A stretch of DNA of 5,078 nt, taken from contig JAHEBG010000110.1 in assembly GCA_024642445.1 (NCBI GenBank), positions 1 to 5,078 on the forward strand, in the 5' to 3' direction. Below, piece after piece: positions 1 to 5,078 of the stretch; position 1 is the stretch's first letter; each line of letters opens with the position of its first letter. The notes beneath the pieces were generated by a model. It was given only the letters and a program-made list of their open reading frames with translations, had not been told where the DNA came from and made no database searches. A program made the position numbers and the translations under genes. This DNA comes from Gammaproteobacteria bacterium. GTDB taxonomy: Bacteria; Pseudomonadota; Gammaproteobacteria; Xanthomonadales; Xanthomonadaceae.

Positions 1-1401
1 CATTTTCCCGATTGGCATGAACTGGCGGAACGGTTACCCACGTATGTTGCCGGCCTGGGCTTCACCCATATTGAACTGATGCCGATCAGTGAATTTCCGT
101 TTGACGGCTCCTGGGGCTATCAGACATTAGGATTGTATGCGCCCAGTGCGCGCTTCGGGCCTCCCGAGGGCCTGCGGTATTTCATCGATGCCTGCCATAA
201 ACAGGGCCTGGGCGTGCTGCTGGACTGGGTGCCGGCGCATTTTCCCGTTGATGGCCATGGCCTCGCGCAATTCGACGGCACTGCCTTGTATGAATATGCT
301 GACCCGCGCGAAGGCTGGCACCACGACTGGAATACTCTGATTTACAACTACGGCCGCAACGAAGTCCGTAATTTTCTGGCCGGCAGTGCGCGCTATTGGA
401 TTGAGTGCTGGGGTGTTGATGGCCTGCGTGTGGATGCGGTGGCCTCCATGTTGTACCGCGACTACTCGCGAAAGCCGGGCGAATGGTTGCCGAATAGACA
501 TGGCGGCCGGGAAAACCTTGAGGCCATCTCCCTGCTTCAGCACATCAACACAGAGCTTGGCGCCATTCCCGGCGCGCTTACCGTTGCCGAAGAATCCACA
601 GCGTTTCCAGGAGTCACCGCACCGGTTCACACCGGAGGTTTGGGTTTCCATTTCAAATGGAACATGGGCTGGATGAACGACACCCTGCGATACATGCATG
701 AAGATCCGGTTCACCGACGTTGGCATCATCATCTGATGAGTTTCGGATTGGTCTATGCCTTCAGTGAAAATTTCGTTCTGCCGTTGTCGCACGATGAAGT
801 GGTGCACGGCAAAGGGGCCTTGCTCAATAAAATGCCCGGAGATGAATGGCAGCGGTTCGCCAATCTGCGTGCCTACTACGGTTTCATGTGGGGCCATCCG
901 GGGAAAAAACTGCTGTTCATGGGTCAGGAATTCGCGCAGCCGCATGAATGGAACCATCAGACTGAACTGCCGTGGCACCTGCTGGAAAAACCCGAACACC
1001 ACGGGGTTCAGAGGCTGATTACCGACTTGAATGCGCTGTACAAATCGCAGCCCGCTTTGCATAAAAAAGATGGCGATGCCGATGGCTTCCAATGGTTGTG
1101 TGCCGACGATGCCGATAATGCCGTGTATGCTTGGCTGCGCAATGACGGCAACGGCAATCGGGTATTGGTGGTCTGCAACATGACGCCGGTACCGCGCATC
1201 GGATACCGCGTTGGCTTGCCCGATGAAATGCATGGCGCATGGCGTGTCGTGCTGGACACCGATGCCAGCGCCTATGGCGGAAGTGGCGCCTGCACTTCAG
1301 ACTACAGAGCTGACATCGAGCCGGTTCCGGCGCATGGCATGAATAACTCGTTGCGCATGGATATACCGCCCCTGGCCAGCGTATTCTGGGTGCCGGCATG
1401 A
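1..1401 (+). CDS. glgB: 1,4-alpha-glucan branching enzyme GlgB (5'-truncated by the window edge)
   Basis: Cytoplasmic GH13 enzyme that cuts alpha-1,4 chains and re-attaches them through alpha-1,6 bonds, making the branches of glycogen. The frame is open from base 1 and ends at TGA 1399-1401, giving 466 residues. The N-terminus lies outside the window, and the ATG at 79 is internal (family motif [16 protein letters not shown] spans it). Visible GH13 motifs are DWVPAHF from residue 75, LRVDAVASM with the nucleophile Asp145 (433-435), VAEES with the acid/base Glu197 (589-591), and [10 protein letters not shown] with the third carboxylate Asp265 (793-795). From about residue 350 a C-terminal beta domain follows ([11 protein letters not shown], ending [11 protein letters not shown]). 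Aligned from memory with the 728-residue E. coli enzyme, whose nucleophile is Asp405, about 260 residues are missing: the N-terminal beta domains including CBM48 and the start of the barrel. The stop codon overlaps the glgX start. No frameshift or lost catalytic residue is seen, and identification is secure. Confidence 0.97.
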   Translation, partial: HFPDWHELAERLPTYVAGLGFTHIELMPISEFPFDGSWGYQTLGLYAPSARFGPPEGLRYFIDACHKQGLGVLLDWVPAHFPVDGHGLAQFDGTALYEYADPREGWHHDWNTLIYNYGRNEVRNFLAGSARYWIECWGVDGLRVDAVASMLYRDYSRKPGEWLPNRHGGRENLEAISLLQHINTELGAIPGALTVAEESTAFPGVTAPVHTGGLGFHFKWNMGWMNDTLRYMHEDPVHRRWHHHLMSFGLVYAFSENFVLPLSHDEVVHGKGALLNKMPGDEWQRFANLRAYYGFMWGHPGKKLLFMGQEFAQPHEWNHQTELPWHLLEKPEHHGVQRLITDLNALYKSQPALHKKDGDADGFQWLCADDADNAVYAWLRNDGNGNRVLVVCNMTPVPRIGYRVGLPDEMHGAWRVVLDTDASAYGGSGACTSDYRADIEPVPAHGMNNSLRMDIPPLASVFWVPA

Positions 1402-3506
1402 GCGCTGCCCTCTACAAATTGCAGCCCGGCAGAGCATCGCCTCTGGGCGCCATCGTGCAGTTTGACGGCACACATTTTGCCGTGTTCTCGCAGCGCGCAG
1501 AACGCATTGAGCTGTGCCTGTTTGATGAAAGCGGCACAGTGGAAATGCAACGCTTGGATTTATTTGGGCCGGATGATGGCGTTTTCCATGGTTTCCTACC
1601 AAACGCTACTGCCGGACTTCACTACGGCTACCGGGCGCACGGCCAATACCGGCCCGAGCACGGACGACGTTTCAATGCCAACAAACTGCTTCTTGATCCC
1701 TACGCACGCGCGATCAGCGGCAATTTCATTTGGGATGACAAGCATTGCGGCAGCGATAACGCCCACCCCGAGCTCGACCGCACACCCCACCCCTTTGATA
1801 ACGGCGCGATGGCATTGAAAGCGGTCACCCAAGAACCGCTTTCGCCGGCACCGGGCCATGGCAACCGTCCACGGCATGCGGCCTCAAATGTGTTGCTGTA
1901 TGAGCTGCACGTCAAAGGTTTCACCATGGCGATGCCCGGCATTCCGGAGGCACTGCGCGGCACCTTCGCCGGGCTGGCGCATCCCGTAGCCATTGCCTAC
2001 CTGCAGAAACTGGGGGTTACTACGCTGTCATTAATGCCGGTGCAATATGCATTAAGTGAGCGCCATCTGGTTGAACAAGGGCGGGTAAATTATTGGGGCT
2101 ATAATCCGATTGGATTTTTCTGCCCGGATCCGCGGCTGTGCCATGCCCAAGCGCCAAGTGCGCAGATCGAGGAATTCCGCAGCATGGTGCACACCTTGCA
2201 TGAGCACGGCTTGGAGGTGGTCATCGATGTGGTGTTCAACCATACTGCCGAAGGTGGCAGTGAGGGCCCGACCTTGAGCTTTAGAGGGCTGGACAACGCC
2301 AGCTGGTATATGTTGACCCCCGATGACCGCAGCCGTTACGAAAATATCAGTGGTTGCGGCAATACCTTGCGTATTGCACACCCTCGTACCACCCAATTCG
2401 TCATGGATGTCCTGCGCTTCTGGGTGCAAAACATGGGCGTGGATGGCTTCCGCTTTGATCTTGCACCGGTATTGGGGCGCACCCGACAGGGCTTTGATTC
2501 TGCTGCCCCGTTTTTTACCGCGCTGCGACAAGATCCGGTATTGGCAACCGTGCATTGGATTGCCGAGCCTTGGGATATTGGCGCCGGCGGTTATCAACTG
2601 GGGCGATTCCCAGGAAAATTCTTGGAATGGAACGACCGTTTCCGCGACAGTGTGCGTGGCTACTGGCTGGGTTTTCCGGTAAGCCGCGGCGAATTCGCGC
2701 GTCGGGTAACCGCATCCAATGATCTGTTTCACCATGGCCAACGCCAAGCAACCGCCAGCATTAATTTCGTTTCGGCACACGACGGCTTTACCTTGGCTGA
2801 TACCGTGAGTTATGCGCACAAACACAATCATGCCAACGGCGAAGACAACCGTGATGGCCATGCCCATGAAGTGTCCGCGAATTTTGGCCATGAAGGTCCG
2901 TGCACGGACCCTGATATCCTTGAACGTCGTCTGCGGGTACGGCGCTGTCTTTTGGCCACGGTCATGGTGGCACAGGGCACGCCCATGCTGTGCGCCGGCG
3001 ATGAGTTTGCAAATAGTCAACAAGGTAACAACAACGCCTATTGCCAAGACAATGCGCTCGGCTGGCTGGATTGGTCGGGGCTTGATAGCGATGCCGGAAC
3101 CGTGCTGTTGGTGTCGAAATTAGCGGCCTTGCGCCGCATCAATCCTTTATTGCGATATCCGCGATGGTTTGCGGCAGAGGGCGATCCATCCGAGACGCCG
3201 CAGTTGCATTGGTATTCTGCCAGTGGCGAGCGTATGACGGTAAGTGATTGGCACGATCGCAGCGATCGCGTATTTGCCTGTCAGGTTCAGGAAAATGCCG
3301 ACGCCAAAGCGCAGTCGTGCGTGGCATTCAATCCCGAAAGCACCGAGCGCACCTTGAAGCTGGCCCACGGGCCGTGGCGGGTAGTGTTGGACACCACACA
3401 GCCGGAAAGTCCCGCATCAAATAATCCGATTTATCATGTCACATTACCTGCACATAGCTTACTCATATTGGCTGCAGCAGATACCGCACAGGAGCACCCC
3501 CAATGA
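1398..3506 (+). CDS. glgX: Glycogen debranching enzyme GlgX (isoamylase-type, GH13)
   Basis: Cytoplasmic enzyme that hydrolyses alpha-1,6 branch points, in characterised members preferring short branches left by glycogen phosphorylase. It has 702 residues, within the usual 650-720. Residues ~10-110 form a CBM48-type domain ([20 protein letters not shown] through [10 protein letters not shown] to LLLDPYARA). A GH13 barrel follows: [11 protein letters not shown] (WGYNP 233-237), DVVFNH 277-282, [21 protein letters not shown] with the nucleophile Asp354 (2457-2459), [14 protein letters not shown] with the acid/base Glu390 (2565-2567), SAHDGFTL with Asp462 (2781-2783), and the family signature [10 protein letters not shown] 543-552. 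Residues ~590-702 form the terminal beta domain. The ATG at 1398 overlaps the glgB stop as ATGA; no good Shine-Dalgarno precedes it, so re-initiation after glgB is inferred. The position after GCGNTL is Arg, where E. coli GlgX has Asn. The WGYNP, GCGNTL and [10 protein letters not shown] set argues for GlgX over pullulanase or TreX-only annotation, although archaeal-type TreX is the same family. Confidence 0.97.
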   Translation: MSAALYKLQPGRASPLGAIVQFDGTHFAVFSQRAERIELCLFDESGTVEMQRLDLFGPDDGVFHGFLPNATAGLHYGYRAHGQYRPEHGRRFNANKLLLDPYARAISGNFIWDDKHCGSDNAHPELDRTPHPFDNGAMALKAVTQEPLSPAPGHGNRPRHAASNVLLYELHVKGFTMAMPGIPEALRGTFAGLAHPVAIAYLQKLGVTTLSLMPVQYALSERHLVEQGRVNYWGYNPIGFFCPDPRLCHAQAPSAQIEEFRSMVHTLHEHGLEVVIDVVFNHTAEGGSEGPTLSFRGLDNASWYMLTPDDRSRYENISGCGNTLRIAHPRTTQFVMDVLRFWVQNMGVDGFRFDLAPVLGRTRQGFDSAAPFFTALRQDPVLATVHWIAEPWDIGAGGYQLGRFPGKFLEWNDRFRDSVRGYWLGFPVSRGEFARRVTASNDLFHHGQRQATASINFVSAHDGFTLADTVSYAHKHNHANGEDNRDGHAHEVSANFGHEGPCTDPDILERRLRVRRCLLATVMVAQGTPMLCAGDEFANSQQGNNNAYCQDNALGWLDWSGLDSDAGTVLLVSKLAALRRINPLLRYPRWFAAEGDPSETPQLHWYSASGERMTVSDWHDRSDRVFACQVQENADAKAQSCVAFNPESTERTLKLAHGPWRVVLDTTQPESPASNNPIYHVTLPAHSLLILAAADTAQEHPQ
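3490..3494 (+). promoter_or_regulatory. Ribosome binding site of malQ (AGGAG)
   Basis: AGGAG lies inside the last codons of glgX. It is 8 bases before the ATG at 3503 and 11 before the second in-frame ATG at 3506. The spacing favours 3503, which also gives the 4-base ATGA overlap with the glgX stop. It is the only clear Shine-Dalgarno among the three gene junctions, so malQ may initiate partly independently of upstream translation. Confidence 0.7.
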
Positions 3507-5023
3507 TGGAATTGCAGCAACGCCAAGCCGGTGTGCTTCTGCATGTCACGTCCTTACCCGGCCCGTATGGCATCGGTGATTTCGGACCGGATGCCTATCG
3601 TTTCGTGGATTGGTTGAAATCCGCCGGTCAACGATTATGGCAGTGGCTGCCTACCACCCCGATTGGCCCGGGTAATTCACCGTACCAGAGCGTCTCGGCA
3701 TTTGCCGGATCGCCGCTGATGGTTGCGCTACACCCTTTAATCACGGCCGGATGGATGGAAGCACCGGTATTGCCTGACAACGGATTCGAACCCTTGCATG
3801 TCGATTTTGGGCATGTGGTGCCATGGCGGCTGGCCCAACTGCGATTGGCATACCGTGGATTTCAAGTAAAAAATGCAGCGAACGAACACTTGGCCTTCGC
3901 CGATTGGTGTTTGCGGGAAGCCTCTTGGCTTGATGATTATGTCCTGTTCATGGCTTTGGAGACCGAAAACCAAGGCAAGGCTTGGTGGCATTGGCCGGAT
4001 GCGATTTGCCGGCGTGAAGCACAGGCATTGGTCGATGCGAAGCTGCGACTCACCGATGAAATCGGTTTCTGGGCATTCGTTCAATGGTGCTTTGACAGCC
4101 AACTGGCAGAACTGAAAGCCTATGCTAACGCCCAAGGCGTAGCGATCATGGGGGATCTTCCGATTTTCATCGCGCACCACAGCGCCGATTGTTGGTCGCG
4201 GCCTGATCTTTACATTTTGGATGCGCATTTCCAACCGACCGTTGTTGCCGGATGTCCGCCTGACGCGATGGCGCCGACCGGTCAGCGTTGGGGCAATCCC
4301 TTGTACCGCTGGGATAAAATGGCTGAGGACGATTATGCCTGGTGGAGCGCTCGACTCAAGCGCGCGCTGAATCAAGCCGATGTGTTCCGAATCGATCACT
4401 TTCGTGGCTTTGCCGGCTATTACGAAATTCCGGCCAGTTGCCCAACGGCCGAAGACGGCGTGTGGGTTCCTGGGCCGGGCAAGGCCTTGTTTGAAGCCAT
4501 CGAACGCATGCTCGGTAAACTGCCGATTGTTGCAGAAGATCTGGGTTTGATTACGGCGGATGTGATTGAGCTGCGTGATGCCTTCCAGTTTCCTGGCATG
4601 AAAATTCTGCAGTTCGGCTTTGGCAGCGATGACAGCGATGACTTTCTGCCGCACAATTGGAGCCCGAACTTCGTCGCCTACACCGGCACCCATGACAATG
4701 ACACCGTTCGCGGTTGGTGGGCTAACGCCAGTGAGCATGAGCGCAGCTTCGCGGCCCGCTACCTGAGCACCGATGCCGACCACGTGCATTGGGCGATGAT
4801 CCGCGCCTGTTGCGAGTCGGTGGCCAACATTGCCGTATTCCCGCTGCAGGACGTGCTCGGTCTGGACGGCTCGCATCGGATGAATGTGCCTGGCACTATC
4901 GGTTCACACAACTGGACGTGGCGTTTTGATTGGTCATGGATAAACGATGACATTAGCCATGCGCTGGCAAAGCTAACCCACGACACGGGCCGCGAACTGC
5001 TGGCGCCGGCAAGCCCGGACTGA
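3503..5023 (+). CDS. malQ: 4-alpha-glucanotransferase MalQ (amylomaltase / disproportionating enzyme, GH77)
   Basis: Cytoplasmic enzyme that moves glucan segments between maltodextrins, releasing glucose and building longer chains; here it would recycle the short oligosaccharides freed by GlgX. The 506 residues match the compact ~500-residue form (Thermus amylomaltase, plant D-enzyme), not the ~690-residue E. coli MalQ. Motifs in order: GVLLHVTSLPGPYGIGDFGP 10-29, PTTPIGPGNSPYQS with SPYQS 59-63, GDLPIF with Asp218, the acceptor-loop region AGCPPDAMAPTGQRWGNPLY from 249, FRIDHFRG with the nucleophile Asp298 (4394-4396), VAEDLG with the acid/base Glu345 (4535-4537), and YTGTHDNDT with the third carboxylate Asp398 (4694-4696). 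These correspond to Asp213, Asp293, Glu340 and Asp395 of the Thermus aquaticus enzyme. HHSADCW at 225-231 replaces the commoner HDSADVW, a small local variation. The start is one of two adjacent ATGs (3503 or 3506), and 3503 is preferred for its ribosome site spacing. No signal peptide or membrane segment is seen. Confidence 0.97.
   Translation: MMELQQRQAGVLLHVTSLPGPYGIGDFGPDAYRFVDWLKSAGQRLWQWLPTTPIGPGNSPYQSVSAFAGSPLMVALHPLITAGWMEAPVLPDNGFEPLHVDFGHVVPWRLAQLRLAYRGFQVKNAANEHLAFADWCLREASWLDDYVLFMALETENQGKAWWHWPDAICRREAQALVDAKLRLTDEIGFWAFVQWCFDSQLAELKAYANAQGVAIMGDLPIFIAHHSADCWSRPDLYILDAHFQPTVVAGCPPDAMAPTGQRWGNPLYRWDKMAEDDYAWWSARLKRALNQADVFRIDHFRGFAGYYEIPASCPTAEDGVWVPGPGKALFEAIERMLGKLPIVAEDLGLITADVIELRDAFQFPGMKILQFGFGSDDSDDFLPHNWSPNFVAYTGTHDNDTVRGWWANASEHERSFAARYLSTDADHVHWAMIRACCESVANIAVFPLQDVLGLDGSHRMNVPGTIGSHNWTWRFDWSWINDDISHALAKLTHDTGRELLAPASPD
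4624..4642 (+). repeat. Two tandem copies of a 9-base unit inside malQ
   Basis: CAGCGATGA occurs twice head to tail (4624-4632 and 4633-4641), and the period continues one base further. In frame it encodes the acidic GSDDSDDF segment before LPHNW in MalQ. Relatives recalled from memory have a loop of equal length here (of the GSDxSNxFLPHN type). The repeat therefore probably arose by point changes or is coincidental, not an insertion. The repeat itself is certain; no functional role is claimed. Confidence 0.6.
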
Positions 5024-5072
5024 TGCCGGATATTGCCATACGTGATGCCTTGCCTGCCGATTTTTCCGGCAT
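5023..5072 (+). repeat. Inverted repeat spanning the start of the acetyltransferase-like gene
   Basis: ATGCCGGA at 5023-5030 is the exact reverse complement of TCCGGCAT at 5065-5072, separated by 34 bases. On the mRNA the two arms could pair and hide the start codon. The arms are only 8 bases, the loop is long, and no U-run follows the second arm, so this is not a terminator. Chance is a real possibility. Confidence 0.25.
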
Positions 5073-5078
5073 AGTGGC
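5023..5078 (+). CDS. Start of a probable GNAT-family N-acetyltransferase (3'-truncated by the window edge)
   Basis: The ATG at 5023 shares its A with the malQ stop (TGATG), and the frame stays open to the window end. It covers 18 codons plus two bases: MPDIAIRDALPADFSGIV, next residue Ala whatever the third base. The pattern IR-x-A-x-x-x-D-x-x-x-I is the usual first beta strand and start of helix 1 of GNAT acetyltransferases, which transfer an acetyl group from acetyl-CoA to an amine. The substrate cannot be told from this fragment, and the acetyl-CoA binding motif lies beyond the window. No Shine-Dalgarno is visible before it, so coupling to malQ translation is inferred. The start placement is supported by the overlap, which repeats the style of the two upstream junctions. 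The family call rests on only 18 residues and is tentative. Confidence 0.55.
   Translation, partial: MPDIAIRDALPADFSGIV

Noticed and set aside
127..1233. Long open frame of 368 codons on the - strand opposite glgB
   Set aside because: It lies codon-for-codon opposite the glgB frame. Such frames stay open whenever the sense gene avoids TTA, CTA and TCA codons, as GC-rich genes do. The sense protein is a clear GlgB and the antisense translation shows no recognisable domain.
79..1401. Treating the ATG at 79 as the start of glgB
   Set aside because: The frame upstream of it is open to base 1 and encodes conserved GlgB sequence (LGFTHIEL), so 79 is an internal methionine.
2052..3047. Long open frame of 331 codons on the - strand opposite glgX
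   Set aside because: It has the same in-register phase as the one opposite glgB. It is a shadow of codon usage in the conserved GlgX barrel, with no recognisable motif.
3254..3269. CGATCGC followed by GCGATCGC, resembling the cyanobacterial HIP1 octamer
   Set aside because: It is a single occurrence inside glgX coding sequence, and the rest of the window shows no enrichment. It is explained by codons for HDRSDR.
1398..3506. Possible pullulanase or maltooligosyltrehalose trehalohydrolase instead of GlgX
   Set aside because: The WGYNP, GCGNTL, EPWDIG and [10 protein letters not shown] signatures together with the CBM48 layout match the GlgX/isoamylase family. Pullulanase-specific YNWGYDP-type spacing and secretion signals are absent.
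3737..4876. Long open frame of 379 codons on the - strand opposite malQ
   Set aside because: It is again exactly in register with the sense codons, and MalQ fully explains the sequence. Three such frames in one window share one cause, codon bias, and are not evidence of antisense genes.
5040..5078. T-run TTTTT at 5061-5065 as a terminator
   Set aside because: No stem precedes the run; it is internal to an open reading frame, and the CCGGC arm comes after the T-run and not before it.

Overview
The window is a stretch of glycogen / alpha-glucan metabolism genes, all on the + strand. In order they are the 3' part of a glycogen branching enzyme gene (glgB, 1-1401), a complete glycogen debranching enzyme gene (glgX, 1398-3506), a complete 4-alpha-glucanotransferase gene (malQ, 3503-5023), and the first 18 codons of a fourth reading frame (from 5023) that looks like the start of a GNAT-type N-acetyltransferase. 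There is essentially no non-coding DNA. No gap of 300 bases or more lacks a gene, and no tRNA, rRNA, CRISPR array, insertion sequence or intergenic terminator is visible.

Organism: base composition is moderately GC-rich by eye (mid to high 50s percent), and the proteins closely follow proteobacterial family members. The order glgB-glgX-malQ is known from Xanthomonadales (Xanthomonas/Xylella relatives) and some other Gammaproteobacteria, so a gammaproteobacterium of that kind is the best guess. This rests on family knowledge and gene order; no search was run.

Layout and teamwork: each junction is a stop/start overlap. It is ATGA at 1398-1401 and 3503-3506, and TGATG at 5021-5025. The four frames are therefore very likely on one mRNA and translationally coupled. 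GlgB adds alpha-1,6 branches to alpha-1,4 glucan. GlgX removes the short branches left after phosphorylase trimming. MalQ disproportionates the released short maltodextrins into longer chains and glucose. The genes for chain elongation (glgA/glgC or a glgE/treS route) and phosphorylase (glgP) are not in the window. Any promoter must lie upstream of base 1.

Novelty: this is an ordinary housekeeping carbohydrate operon. All three enzymes keep their catalytic residues and are intact where visible. The points worth a second look are modest: the run of coupled overlaps, the acetyltransferase-like frame fused to the end of the operon, the tandem start codons of malQ, and a few small sequence features.
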